From Bradyrhizobium sp. (lineage in GTDB: Bacteria; Pseudomonadota; Alphaproteobacteria; Rhizobiales; Xanthobacteraceae), in NCBI RefSeq assembly GCF_030646015.1, contig NZ_JAUSLT010000039.1, positions 1-64,000 of the forward strand: DNA of 64,000 nucleotides, in the 5' to 3' direction. Below the pieces are notes generated by a model. It did no database searches. It was not told where the DNA came from and saw nothing but the letters and a program-made list of their open reading frames with translations. The first letter of the stretch is position 1. Each line of letters begins with the position of its first letter. The position numbers and the translations under genes were made by a program. Positions 49,277 through 60,908 of this stretch are shown piece by piece.

Positions 49277-51867
49277 GTCTGGTCAGGACCGCCGAGAGTA
49301 TAGCCGCCGAACCCGCCTCCGGCGGCAGCCGCGGGGCTTCGCTCGCTTTGCGTTACGCCCTGCGCGAACTGCGCAGCGGCCTGCGCGGCTTCTATGTGTT
49401 CATCGCCTGCATCGCGCTCGGCGTGATGGCGATTGCCGGGGTCGGCTCGGTGGCGGCGAGCCTCGGCGACGGACTGGCGCGCGAGGGCCGCACCCTGCTC
49501 GGCGGCGATGTCGCCTTCTCCCTGATCCAGCGCGAGGCCAAGCCGGACGAAATCGCGTTTCTGCGATCGCGCGGCGAAGTATCTGTCGCGGCGACGCTGC
49601 GCGGCATGGCGCGCACCGGCGATGGCCGCCTCGCTTTGGTCGAGCTCAAGGCGGTGGACGGCGCCTACCCGATGCTCGGCGAGCTGACGCTCCAGCCGAA
49701 ATTGCCGGTGGCGGATGTGCTGGCGGAGCGGGATGGTGCGTTCGGCGCGGCCGCCGATTCGATTCTGCTGGCGCGGCTCGACCTCAAGATCGGCGACCGC
49801 ATCTCTGTCGGCAATGCGACATTCCAGATCCGCAGCGTGGTCTCATCCGAGCCGGACAAACTGGCCGGCGGCGTCGGTCTGGGCCCGCGGTTCCTGGTCA
49901 GCGAAGCCGGCCTGCGCGCCACCGAATTGCTGCAGCCGGGCAGCCTGGTGCGCTGGATCTACCGGGTAAGACTGCCCGATAATGCCGCCGATGATCGCGC
50001 CGCGACCGCGCTCGCCAATGATGCGCGAAGCACCCTGCCCGAGGCCGGCTGGGAGATTCGCAGCCGCGGCAACGCCTCGCCGCAACTCGAACGCACCATC
50101 AACCGCTTCACCCAGTTCCTGACCCTGGTCGGCCTCGCCGCCCTGCTGGTCGGCGGCGTCGGGGTCGCCAACGCCGTCAAGAGCCATATCGATCGCCGCC
50201 GCGACGTCATCGCCGCCTTCAAGGCGCTGGGCGCCACCGGCCGCGACGTCTTCACCATCTATTTGACCCAGGTGGTCGTGCTCGCCACCGTCGGCTCGGT
50301 GATCGGCCTTGTCGCCGGCGCGGCGCTGCCCTTCGCCATCGTGGGCGTGTTCGGCAAGCTGTTGCCGTTGCCCGTGGTGCCGGCGCTGCATCTCGATGAA
50401 CTCGCGCTGTCGTTCGTCTACGGCCTGTTGACCGCGCTCGCCTTCGGACTGTGGCCGCTCGGCCGGGTACATGACGTCCCGGTAGCGGCGCTGTTCCGCG
50501 AGGCGGTCAGCAGCGAATGGCATCGCCCGCGCTGGGGTTATCTGGTGCTGATGGCTGCCGTGATCGCGCTGCTGATCGCGGTGGCGATCGGGCTGGCCTA
50601 TGACAAGCGGGTCGCGGCGGTGTTCGTGGCCTCCTCGATCGTGGTGTTCGCGCTGCTGCGCGGCATCGCTGCCGGGCTGATGGCGCTGGCGCGGCGCCTG
50701 CCGCGCACCCGCATCACCATGCTGCGGCTGGCGATCGCCAATATCTACCGGCCCGGCGCGCTGACGCCCTCGGTGGTGATGTCACTCGGCCTCGGCCTCG
50801 CGGTGCTGGTCACCATCACCCAGATCGACGGCAATCTGCGGCGGCAATTCCTGGCGGCATTGCCGGACCGCGCGCCGTCGTTCTATTTCATCGATATTCC
50901 CACCGGCGAGTCCGGGCGCTTCGACGCCTTCCTGAAGCAGACCGCGCCGCAATCGACCGTCGAGGACGTGCCGATGCTGCGCGGCCGCATCGTCGGCGCC
51001 CGCGGCGTCAAGGCCGAAGACCTCAAGCCCTCGTCCGATATCGCATGGGTGCTGCAGAGCGATCGCGGCCTGACCTATACCGGCGAGATCCCCAAGGGGT
51101 CCAAGGTGGTCGAGGGCCAATGGTGGCGCGCCGATTATGCCGGCCCCCCACTGGTCTCGATCGAGAAAAAAATCGCCGACGGGCTCGGGGTGACGATCGG
51201 CGACGAGATCGTCGTCAATGTGCTCGGCCGCGACATCAAGGCCACCATCGGCAATATGCGCACCGTGGACTGGCAGGGCCTCGGCATCAATTTCGCGCTG
51301 GTGTTCTCGCCCAACGCCTTCAAGGGCGCGCCGCATACCCATATCGCGACCCTGACCGAGGCCCATCCGGACCCGGCCGGCGATGCCCGGATCGTCAAGG
51401 CGGTGGCCGACGCCTTCCCGATGGTGACCAGCGTGCGGGTCCGCGAGGCGCTGGAAACCATCGGCACTGTCGTGACCAATCTGGTGCTGGCGATCCGCGG
51501 CGCCAGCACCGTGACCCTGATATCGGCCATTCTGGTGCTGGGCGGCGCGCTGGCCGCCGGCCACCGCCACCGGGTCTACGACGCCGTCATTCTGAAAACC
51601 CTGGGCGCCACAAGGGCGCGGCTGCTCGGCGCCTACGCGCTGGAATATCTGATGATCGGCTTTGCCACCGCGATTTTCGGGGTGATCGCCGGTTCCGTTG
51701 CCGCCTGGCTGATCGTGACCCGGCTGATGACCCTGAGCTTCATCTGGCAGGCCGGCAGCGCCGCGGGCGTGGTCGTGGCAGCGCTGATCGTGACGGTAGG
51801 CCTCGGGCTGCTCGGTACGCTGCTGGCGCTGAACCAGAAGCCGGCTACCGTGCTGCGGAACTTATGA
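49273..51867 (+). CDS. ABC transporter permease (FtsX-like, YbbP type)
   Basis: Large permease of 864 residues. After a cytosolic start it has a first helix (about 40-60), then a long periplasmic domain, a central cluster of helices (about 275-460) and a second repeat ending in four helices (about 755-850). Two FtsX-type segments are visible, such as VGLAALLVGGVGVANAVKSHIDRRRDVIAAFKALGATGRDVF and the later ILKTLGATRARLLGAYALEY. It works with the ATPase upstream. In E. coli YbbP-like proteins are thought to move lipids or lipoproteins; the substrate here is unknown. Confidence 0.9.
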   Translation: MSLVRTAESIAAEPASGGSRGASLALRYALRELRSGLRGFYVFIACIALGVMAIAGVGSVAASLGDGLAREGRTLLGGDVAFSLIQREAKPDEIAFLRSRGEVSVAATLRGMARTGDGRLALVELKAVDGAYPMLGELTLQPKLPVADVLAERDGAFGAAADSILLARLDLKIGDRISVGNATFQIRSVVSSEPDKLAGGVGLGPRFLVSEAGLRATELLQPGSLVRWIYRVRLPDNAADDRAATALANDARSTLPEAGWEIRSRGNASPQLERTINRFTQFLTLVGLAALLVGGVGVANAVKSHIDRRRDVIAAFKALGATGRDVFTIYLTQVVVLATVGSVIGLVAGAALPFAIVGVFGKLLPLPVVPALHLDELALSFVYGLLTALAFGLWPLGRVHDVPVAALFREAVSSEWHRPRWGYLVLMAAVIALLIAVAIGLAYDKRVAAVFVASSIVVFALLRGIAAGLMALARRLPRTRITMLRLAIANIYRPGALTPSVVMSLGLGLAVLVTITQIDGNLRRQFLAALPDRAPSFYFIDIPTGESGRFDAFLKQTAPQSTVEDVPMLRGRIVGARGVKAEDLKPSSDIAWVLQSDRGLTYTGEIPKGSKVVEGQWWRADYAGPPLVSIEKKIADGLGVTIGDEIVVNVLGRDIKATIGNMRTVDWQGLGINFALVFSPNAFKGAPHTHIATLTEAHPDPAGDARIVKAVADAFPMVTSVRVREALETIGTVVTNLVLAIRGASTVTLISAILVLGGALAAGHRHRVYDAVILKTLGATRARLLGAYALEYLMIGFATAIFGVIAGSVAAWLIVTRLMTLSFIWQAGSAAGVVVAALIVTVGLGLLGTLLALNQKPATVLRNL

Positions 51868-52150
51868 CAAATTGAAGCAGGCGGCCCGCAGGGTTAACGC
51901 GGGGCGGCGAAGCCCCTGTTATCCCGCGTTGAAGACTCGCCAGCAGCGGGTACCGCCTGATAACATGCCGCAGGGCGACATTCAGCCGCGCATGGAAGCT
52001 TGCGATGAATGTGTTAGTTTCCCACATGCCAATCGGGTCGGACGCCGGCTTGTTGACGCAAATGAGTGTCACAGGTGACGGTATCTGAGATAGTTTCTAG
52101 CTGGCGCCGCAAACCCTTGCTGCGCCGGGCCAACCAACGGGAATTCGACA

Positions 52151-52966
52151 ATGTCGGACCTAGACCGCAACTACGCTTCTCCTTTCGGCCGGGCCGCCGG
52201 GCGCATTGACGCTGCGACCGTCGACGCCGGTCTGCGCTCCTATATGCTGAGCATCTACAACTATATGGCGATCGGCCTGGCCATCACCGGCCTTGCCGCG
52301 CTCGGTGTCTATAAATTCGCCGTCACCAGCGACATGGCCGAGGCGTTCAGGTCGGCAACCGGTGCGGCCTTCCGGGTCGCCGAAGGCCAGTTCCTGACCT
52401 CGTTCGGCCACATGATGTTCGCAAGCCCGTTGAAATGGGTGTTCATCCTGGCGCCGCTCGCCATGGTGTTCGCGATCTCGTTCGGCATCAACCGGCTCAA
52501 GCCCGCCACGGCACAGCTGATGTTCTGGGCGTTCGCCGCGCTGATGGGCATCTCGCTGTCGTCGATCTTCCTGGTGTACACGCACACCTCGATCGTGCGG
52601 GTGTTCTTCATCACCGCGGCCACGTTCGGTGCGCTGAGCCTGTACGGCTACACCACCAAGCGTGACATGAGCGGCATGGGCTCGTTCCTGATCATGGGCC
52701 TGTTCGGCATCATCATCGCGAGCGTGGTCAACATCTTCCTCGCCAGCTCGATGCTGCAGTTCATCGTGTCGGTGGTCGGCGTGCTGGTGTTCGCGGGCCT
52801 CACCGCCTGGGATACCCAGCGGCTGAAGAACGAGTACATCTACGGCTACGCCTCGGAGGGCGGTGAAGTGGCGGAGCGTGCGGCGATTACCGGCGCATTG
52901 TCGCTCTACCTGAACTTCATCAACCTGTTCACGCTGCTGCTGCAGTTGCTCGGTCAGCGCGACTGA
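52151..52966 (+). CDS. Bax inhibitor-1 (BI-1)/YccA family protein
   Basis: Membrane protein of 271 residues with about seven helices between 30 and 268. It begins with a charged stretch (MSDLDRNYASPFGRAAGRIDAAT) and has the family's DTQRLKNEYIYGY near the C-terminal helix. E. coli YbhL/YccA-type members modulate FtsH activity, and BI-1 proteins leak Ca2+; the role here is not shown. The start has TTCGACA but no strong Shine-Dalgarno. A strong terminator follows. Confidence 0.92.
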   Translation: MSDLDRNYASPFGRAAGRIDAATVDAGLRSYMLSIYNYMAIGLAITGLAALGVYKFAVTSDMAEAFRSATGAAFRVAEGQFLTSFGHMMFASPLKWVFILAPLAMVFAISFGINRLKPATAQLMFWAFAALMGISLSSIFLVYTHTSIVRVFFITAATFGALSLYGYTTKRDMSGMGSFLIMGLFGIIIASVVNIFLASSMLQFIVSVVGVLVFAGLTAWDTQRLKNEYIYGYASEGGEVAERAAITGALSLYLNFINLFTLLLQLLGQRD

Positions 52967-52990
52967 CCGCTCGCTCAGGCGAGTAATTCG

Positions 52991-53020
52991 AGCCCCGGCC
53001 TCACGGCCGGGGCTTTTCTT
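52991..53020 (+). terminator. Intrinsic terminator after the BI-1 gene
   Basis: AGCCCCGGCC (52991-53000) and GGCCGGGGCT (53005-53014) form a perfect 10-bp stem with a TCAC loop, followed by TTTCTTTTTC. Confidence 0.9.
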
Positions 53021-53027
53021 TTTCTTC

Positions 53028-53157
53028 CCTTCTCCCCTTGCGGGAGAAGGTGGCGCGAAGCGCCGGATGAGGGGTCTCGATCCGCGGAGACAGACCCCTC
53101 ACCCGTCCGCGCCGCTTCGCGTCGCGGCCACCCTCTCCCACAAGGGGAGAGGGGAAG
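53028..53157. repeat. REP-like palindromic element (CCTCTCCC family), large copy
   Basis: CCTTCTCCCCTTGCGGGAGAAGG and CCCTCTCCCACAAGGGGAGAGGG form terminal hairpins. GGATGAGGGGTCT and AGACCCCTCACCC pair across the middle, and GGCGCGAAGCGCC resembles the core at 13881. It lies between the BI-1 terminator and the GNAT gene. Confidence 0.8.
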
Positions 53158-53218
53158 AAGACCGCGGCCCTGACAAACCGAATTTCACTTCGCCAAAAAA
53201 GATTCTAATCTCCGCCCC

Positions 53219-53749
53219 ATGCAAACTCTCGAGATCAGGCCCACCACCGCGGCCGACCTGCCCGCCATCACCGAGATCTACGAACACGCGGTCCGCTACG
53301 GCACCGCGACCTTCGAATTGATCCCGCCCGACCTCACCGAGATAACCCGGCGCTTCGACGTGCTGATGGACGGCGGCTTTCCCTATTTCAGCGCCAGCCT
53401 CGAAGGCCGCGTGATCGGATATGCCTACGCCGGCGCCTACCGGCCACGGCCGGCCTATCGCTTCACGGTGGAAAATTCGGTCTACCTGCAGCCGGCGATC
53501 CACCGCCGCGGGGTCGGGCTGCAATTGCTGCAGCGGCTGATCGCCGAATGCGAAGCGCGCGGCTATCGCCAGATGATCGCGGTGATCGGCGATTCCGCCA
53601 ACGCCGGATCGATAGGCGTCCACACCAGATGCGGATTTCAGATGATCGGGACCCATCCCGATGTCGGCTTCAAATTCGGCCGCTGGCTCGACACCGTGAT
53701 GATGCAGCGCGCGCTGGGAGACGGGAGCACGACGCTGCCGGCGGGCTAG
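53219..53749 (+). CDS. GNAT family N-acetyltransferase (phosphinothricin/L-amino-acid acetyltransferase type)
   Basis: Acetyltransferase of 176 residues. RPRPAYRFTVENSVYLQP (about 79-96) and the acetyl-CoA loop RRGVGLQLL (about 100-108) are the signature of the PAT/MnaT subgroup, which acetylates phosphinothricin, methionine sulfone or related amino acids. The end FGRWLDTVMMQRAL also matches. Start ATG at 53219 with few competing starts. It is preceded by the large palindromic repeat and is probably transcribed alone. The precise substrate is not evident. Confidence 0.88.
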   Translation: MQTLEIRPTTAADLPAITEIYEHAVRYGTATFELIPPDLTEITRRFDVLMDGGFPYFSASLEGRVIGYAYAGAYRPRPAYRFTVENSVYLQPAIHRRGVGLQLLQRLIAECEARGYRQMIAVIGDSANAGSIGVHTRCGFQMIGTHPDVGFKFGRWLDTVMMQRALGDGSTTLPAG

Positions 53750-54054
53750 CCTGCCTTGTCACAACATTGTCGCTCTACGGGATACGGATTGGGCCGGTAC
53801 GATCGGTGAGCCGAACGCCAACGGAGAATCTTGCGGCGACCTGCGGGGCCCGGCAGCCGGGCTGCCCGCGCCTTGATTTCGGTCGCTTCCCATTATAGGA
53901 AGCAATTTCAGGGTCCGCAGTTCACCCAGACGTCACCGCCCCGCAAGGGGAGCTAAACCTGCGATCGAGACTCCATTCACACGTCATCCTGTGCCGCGTC
54001 GCAAGACGGTGACTTCCGACATCCCTCAGGGAACGGGCGCAATGAGGATGAGCC
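53750..54054. other. Non-coding gap before the DUF2087 gene
   Basis: No gene is convincing in these 305 bases. Two hairpins are visible: GCCCGG-CAG-CCGGGC at 53848-53862, and GCTTCC-CATTATA-GGAAGC at 53885-53903 followed by AATTTC, which could end the GNAT transcript. A promoter for the following gene pair presumably lies in the second half; none stands out. Confidence 0.6.
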
Positions 54055-54597
54055 ATGTCACGAACGTCTTTCCCCCTTCTGGCGGCAGACATAGCCGCAG
54101 TCGCTAGATCGTTGCGCGTCCAGCTTGAGGGCCGCGAGCATCCGCCCGGCCACGTCGAATTGCTCAATATTCTGGCGCGTGCCGTCGGCTATCGGAACTA
54201 TCAGCATTTCCGCGCCCAGGCCTGCGCAGCGATGCGGCTTTCCTCCGAGCCGGCCGTGCCAGAGCCAGTCGACTACAGGCGAGTCGAACGCATCGCCCGT
54301 CATTTCGACCCGAACGGCCGACTGATCCGCTGGCCGGGAAAAGCAAGCCATCAGGACGAGTGCCTCTGGCCACTGTGGGCGGCCTTTCCGGCAACCGAGA
54401 CCTTCTCCGAGCGGGAGGTCAACGCATTCCTGAATGAACGCCACCTCTTCGGCGACCATGCTCTTCTGCGGCGCGCGCTCTGCGATGCAAACCTGCTGGT
54501 GCGGACCCCGGACTGCCATGTCTATCGTCGCGTGGAGCGTCGGCCGTCGGCCGACGCCGTGGCGCTGATCCGCCGTCTGAGGATCGCTTCGGCATGA
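54055..54597 (+). CDS. DUF2087 domain-containing protein
   Basis: A 180-residue protein with two parts. Residues 5-55 (FPLLAADIAAVARSLRVQL...HVELLNILARAVGYRNYQHFRA) resemble the small helical N-terminal segment seen in glyoxalase-related and DUF2087 proteins. Residues about 80-170 (RIARHFDPNGRLIRWPGKASHQ, ERE-VNAFLNE, LLRRALCDANLLVRTPDCHVYRR) match DUF2087, which resembles a winged-helix DNA-binding fold. Function is unknown; a transcription role is possible. GAGGATG lies upstream of the start. Its stop overlaps the hydrolase start (ATGA). Confidence 0.78.
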   Translation: MSRTSFPLLAADIAAVARSLRVQLEGREHPPGHVELLNILARAVGYRNYQHFRAQACAAMRLSSEPAVPEPVDYRRVERIARHFDPNGRLIRWPGKASHQDECLWPLWAAFPATETFSEREVNAFLNERHLFGDHALLRRALCDANLLVRTPDCHVYRRVERRPSADAVALIRRLRIASA

Positions 54598-55451
54598 GCG
54601 GGCCAGCTATCGTCGAGACCGCCAGGGGCCCGATAGAATGCGCCGTGGCTGGTGCGGGAGCTCCGCTTCTCGCCCTCCATGGCGGCATGGGCGGCCATGA
54701 TCAATCGACACTGCTCGCGCGCGCGCTGATTGCGGATGAGCGCAGGCACCGTGTCATCGCGGTGTCGCGTCCGGGCTATCTCGGCACGGGACTTTCGGTC
54801 GGCGGGAGCCCAGAGGATCAGGCGGATGCCTTTGCGGGGCTGCTCGATCGGCTCGACATCGCCTCGACAGTCGTCGCTGCGGTATCCGCTGGCGGACCGT
54901 CGGCGCTTCAGTTTGCAATCCGACATCCCGAGCGCTGCCGCGCGCTGATCCTCGTCTCGGCCTGCGCCGGCCACCTCGATACGCCCGCCGAGATTCTGTC
55001 GCGGTTGCGCGTCATGGCCAGGTTCGCTCGGGTTCCCGGCCTGTCGGCATTCCTGGGATGGCGGGCGCGGCGAAATCCGGAGGCCGCGGCGGCGAGGGCG
55101 ATCCCCGATCCTGTGCTGCGAGCGAGCACCATGGACGATCCGGTCGCCGGCCCATTGCTTCGTGCATTGCAGGCCAGCGTGTTCGATCGTCTTGCCGACC
55201 GGCTGCCGGGCAGAATCAACGACATTGCCCGGTTTGGTTCGCTGGGCCCTATCGCCCTTGAGAGCATCTCGGCGCCGACGCTCGTGGTCCATGGACGATC
55301 TGACGATATCGTACCGGTTTCCCACGCAGAAGTAGTTCTGGGGGTTATCGCCGGCGCTGAAGGCCTTCTCATCGAGCGCGCCGGCCATGTCGCGCTTTTT
55401 ACCCATCTCGCAAGCGTGCGGGAGAAAGTTGCGCGCTACCTGACAGCTTAG
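54594..55451 (+). CDS. Alpha/beta hydrolase fold protein
   Basis: A 285-residue hydrolase. The oxyanion region LALHGGMGG (about 26-34), a nucleophile elbow AVSAGG (Ser about 98), a possible acid in HGRSDDIVP and the His in GHVALF (about 263) give a complete triad. The elbow reads A-V-S-A-G instead of the common G-x-S-x-G. The substrate cannot be told. It is coupled to the DUF2087 gene by a 4-base overlap. The start ATG gives MSGPAIVETARG. Confidence 0.85.
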   Translation: MSGPAIVETARGPIECAVAGAGAPLLALHGGMGGHDQSTLLARALIADERRHRVIAVSRPGYLGTGLSVGGSPEDQADAFAGLLDRLDIASTVVAAVSAGGPSALQFAIRHPERCRALILVSACAGHLDTPAEILSRLRVMARFARVPGLSAFLGWRARRNPEAAAARAIPDPVLRASTMDDPVAGPLLRALQASVFDRLADRLPGRINDIARFGSLGPIALESISAPTLVVHGRSDDIVPVSHAEVVLGVIAGAEGLLIERAGHVALFTHLASVREKVARYLTA

Positions 55452-55593
55452 CAGGGTTAGCGAGGACGCCGGCAACTTCGTCCGCCATGCCTTGGCCGCG
55501 GCGAATGCCGCGCTGCCGCTCATCGGGGGATGCGGTCAAGCAACGCGGAATCCGAAGCCGCCGCTCTTCGGGAAGAGGACCCGGTAAAGCGCC

Positions 55594-55965
55594 CTACACC
55601 ACCGCCAGCTTGCGGTCGATCACCAGCAGCACGCGATCGAGTTCATGGCCGCGGCGCAGGATCAGCCCGCTCGCCGAGATCACGCTGTAGATTCCCTGCT
55701 TGCGCGCCAGCCGCGGATCTTTCTCGATGCGGTAGATCGGAACTTCCGAGGCGCGGCGGAACACCGAGAACACCGCGCGGTCCTTCAGAAAGTCGATGGC
55801 GTAGTCGCGCCATTCGCCGTCGGCGACCATGCGCCCGTACAGATTCAGAATGCGATTGAGTTCGATACGATTGAACGTCACAAGGCCCGGCAGCGGACTC
55901 GCAGCGGCATTGCGCGCCGCCGCGCGGGTTTCGCTTGGATCAGCTTCCTCCGACATTGAGCTCAT
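55594..55965 (-). CDS. DUF2794 domain-containing protein
   Basis: A 123-residue soluble protein. The core VTFNRIELNRILNLYGRMVADGEWRDYAIDFLKDRAVFSVFRR (about 29-71) and PRLARKQGIYSVISASGLILRRGHEL are characteristic of DUF2794, common in Hyphomicrobiales and of unknown function. The N-terminus is acidic and non-conserved. It is a single gene; the candidate small RNA lies about 190 bases upstream of it on the opposite strand. Confidence 0.82.
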   Translation of the reverse strand: MSSMSEEADPSETRAAARNAAASPLPGLVTFNRIELNRILNLYGRMVADGEWRDYAIDFLKDRAVFSVFRRASEVPIYRIEKDPRLARKQGIYSVISASGLILRRGHELDRVLLVIDRKLAVV

Positions 55966-56152
55966 GGGCGCCTCCTGTCATCACTCCGACATGATCGCGC
56001 CAACCGGGCGCGGCTGCAAGAGGCCCCGGCGATCGAATTCACCCACGACCCACGGTTCCGGCCCCGCAAAACATCGTCACGGGAACGTTAGCGGAATCAT
56101 AATACCGCCCTACTTCCGCCAAGCGACCGCCCTTTCAGGTTGCGATAAATAA

Positions 56153-56284
56153 ATCCTGCGTTGGCCCGGTCCTTTCAGCTCCGGATTCCTCAGCCCCCAG
56201 CCCCCCGGGGCAGTCGGGATCGGGCCTGTTCGCAGGATAGTTTATCCCCATACTGGGCCAACGAAAGTTGGTCCTTTTTCTTTT
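56153..56284 (+). ncRNA. Candidate small RNA with intrinsic terminator
   Basis: In the 489-bp gap between DUF2794 and DUF1223, ATCCTGCG (56153-56160) pairs perfectly with CGCAGGAT (56231-56238). After a small internal loop, 56163-56172 pairs with 56217-56226 over ten positions including one G-U. The loop between is C-rich (CCTCAGCCCCC, CCCCCC). A terminator with a GAAA loop and T-run ends at 56284. GTTGGCCC (56160-56167) can also pair with GGGCCAAC (56255-56262), the left arm of the terminator, so two folds exclude each other. No gene follows on this strand. An AT-rich GATAAAT lies just upstream. I do not recognise the RNA family. Confidence 0.55.
56255..56284 (+). terminator. Strong intrinsic terminator of the candidate small RNA
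   Basis: GGGCCAAC (56255-56262), GAAA loop, GTTGGTCC (56267-56274), then TTTTTCTTTT. Eight pairs with one G-U and a stable tetraloop; the direction is plus. Confidence 0.85.
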
Positions 56285-56292
56285 GGGGCGCT

Positions 56293-56426
56293 GTCATTCC
56301 GGGGCGCGCCAACGGGTCCGCGCAAAGCGCGGCCCGATGACAGGCTCCGCGCGAGCCCGGAATCCATACTCTCGATCGTGGTTATGGATTCCGGGCTCGC
56401 TCGCTTTGCTCGCGCCCCGGAATGAC
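56293..56426. repeat. Nested palindromic repeat (CATTCCGGGGCGCG family)
   Basis: GTCATTCCGGGGCGCG (56293-56308) and CGCGCCCCGGAATGAC (56411-56426) are perfect complements, and inside GCGAGCCCGGAATCCATA (56351-56368) and TATGGATTCCGGGCTCGC (56383-56400) are also perfect. A shorter relative occurs at 63174. It lies just behind the small-RNA terminator. Confidence 0.88.
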
Positions 56427-56454
56427 AATTTTTTTGATTTCAGTCGTTTGGAAT

Positions 56455-57219
56455 TCAGTGCAGCGACGCGGAGGCGGCGCCCAGCATCGCGCCGGGCTTT
56501 TCGCGGCTGCCGCCCTGGACAAACACCACTGCGGTATCGATGCCTTCGCGGGAGATATTTTCCAGCGGCACGGTCCAGCTGCCGGCAGCGCCGTTCCAGT
56601 CACCGACCTTGAGCAGGTTGCGCACCACATTGTGGTAGGTGACCTTCTGGCCGCGATTCTCGCCCTTCCCGATCGCGATCGGCACTTCCCTGGTGACCGA
56701 ACAGATCCAGACTTCGCCAAGAGAAGCGGCGGGGCCTTTGGTGGAGGCGGCCACCGAAACGGTCACCTGCTTGCCGGACAGCGTGATCGACACCGGCACC
56801 GACATCACGCCGTCGGCCTTCGCGGTGTCGCCGATCGCGCCGTCGATCTTGGCGCGATCGCTGCCGATCACCTGCACCGATCCATTGACGATGACCTGCG
56901 GCGTGTAGACGTTGCGATCGCCGCGCGCCGCCGAATAGGCCTTCTGCCGCGCGCTGAAGCGCGAATCCGCCAGCGTGTCCTTCCAGCCGAGATAATCCCA
57001 GTAGTCGATCGGCATGCTCAGCGCGATCACGTTGGGATCCCTGGCCAGTTCGCCGATGATCTTGTCGGCGGGCGGACATGACGAGCATCCCTGCGACGTG
57101 AACAGCTCGACCACCGCGCGCGGGTCGGCATGGGCGGGACGGATGATCGCGACAATGGCGCAGACGCCAAGCGCCCCCGACCATCGCGAAATAGAGTTAT
57201 AGGCCATCAACACTGTCAT
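56455..57219 (-). CDS. DUF1223 domain-containing protein (thioredoxin-like, exported)
   Basis: A 254-residue protein with an N-terminal signal (about 10-31, RWSGALGVCAIVAIIRPAHA). The thioredoxin-type motif CSSCPPADK is at about 45-53 and the family block PIDYWDYLGWKDTLAD follows. TPQVIVNG resembles the cis-proline strand. DUF1223 proteins are thought to be periplasmic or secreted redox-fold proteins; no substrate is known. Start ATG at 57219; a second ATG four codons in (57207) is equally possible. Confidence 0.85.
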   Translation of the reverse strand: MTVLMAYNSISRWSGALGVCAIVAIIRPAHADPRAVVELFTSQGCSSCPPADKIIGELARDPNVIALSMPIDYWDYLGWKDTLADSRFSARQKAYSAARGDRNVYTPQVIVNGSVQVIGSDRAKIDGAIGDTAKADGVMSVPVSITLSGKQVTVSVAASTKGPAASLGEVWICSVTREVPIAIGKGENRGQKVTYHNVVRNLLKVGDWNGAAGSWTVPLENISREGIDTAVVFVQGGSREKPGAMLGAASASLH

Positions 57220-57292
57220 ACCAAAGGACCGACCGGCATTCGCGTCAAGGCCATTAGGATCTGGCCGTTAAGATTTGCGGCTTAAACGCGCG

Positions 57293-57317
57293 AAGGCGGC
57301 CCTTCATAGGCCGCCTT
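57293..57317 (-). terminator. Hairpin downstream of acnA
   Basis: AAGGCGGCC and GGCCGCCTT form a perfect 9-bp stem with a 7-base loop, 44 bases after the acnA stop on the minus strand. There is no long T-run, so efficiency is uncertain. Confidence 0.55.
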
Positions 57318-57360
57318 CCCGTCACTCGCCACTCACTTAGCGGTGAGGCATCGATCACGA

Positions 57361-60081
<2,721 letters not shown>

Positions 60082-60305
60082 GTGTGGCAATCCCAATTGT
60101 CAGTTATACCCGGCAAAGGTATTTAGGCACCGTCGGAGAGGCCTAAGCTTGGTGGCTTGCAGCCGCCGATTGTGTGCTGCATCAAGTTCCGGCTTATAGA
60201 ATCTTTCTAGGAGCACCGCCACACCGGCAAGCGTGCTGCAGCATGGCGGTACCCACAAATTCTGCTGCGGTACCCATAGTTTCCAAAGGGCTGTGAAAGG
60301 CCAGA

Positions 60306-60908
60306 ATGCGGCTCTCGGGAAGCGGCGTCAGATGTGTGCGGGGTGGCCGGGAGGTGTTCTCGGGCCTCGATTTCGCGGCGTCCGCCGGCGAGGCGCTGGC
60401 CGTCACCGGCCGCAACGGCTCCGGCAAGACCTCGCTATTGCGGTTGATCGCGGGCCTGCTGACCCCGGAGGGCGGGTCGATCGGTCTCGAAGGGGGCGAG
60501 GGAGAACTTACCCTGCCCGAACAGGCCCACTTTCTCGGCCACCGCGACGCGCTCAAACCTGCCCTCAGCGTCATGGAAAACCTCGCCTTCTGGCGGGAAT
60601 TTCTTGGCGGAGAGCCCTTCGACCTGGCGGAATGCCTGGCCACCGTGGGGCTCGACCATGCAGCTTCGCTGCCGGCAGCGTTTCTGTCGGCCGGGCAGCG
60701 GCGACGGCTCTCGATCGCCCGCCTGCTCGCCGCAAGGCGGCCGATCTGGCTGCTGGACGAGCCCACCAACGCGCTCGACACCTCGGGGCAGGCGATGTTC
60801 GCCACCCTGATGGGCGATCATCTGGCCCGCGGCGGCCTGATTATCGCAGCGACCCATGCCCCCCTCGGCATTGCCGCACGCGAGTTCCGGATCGGGGGCG
60901 CGGCATGA
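60306..60908 (+). CDS. ccmA: Cytochrome c biogenesis ABC transporter ATP-binding protein CcmA
   Basis: ATPase (200 residues) that powers release of haem-loaded CcmE from CcmBC. Walker A is GRNGSGKTS, the signature is [14 protein letters not shown] and Walker B is [12 protein letters not shown]. The start ATG gives [14 protein letters not shown]. It overlaps ccmB by four bases. The cluster ccmABCDG is in the usual order; ccmE, F and H are not in the window. Confidence 0.95.
   Translation: MRLSGSGVRCVRGGREVFSGLDFAASAGEALAVTGRNGSGKTSLLRLIAGLLTPEGGSIGLEGGEGELTLPEQAHFLGHRDALKPALSVMENLAFWREFLGGEPFDLAECLATVGLDHAASLPAAFLSAGQRRRLSIARLLAARRPIWLLDEPTNALDTSGQAMFATLMGDHLARGGLIIAATHAPLGIAAREFRIGGAA

Noticed and set aside
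53848..53862. GCCCGG-CAG-CCGGGC hairpin as a terminator
   Set aside because: There is no T-run and it lies 100 bases after the nearest stop codon, so it is only mentioned within the gap description.
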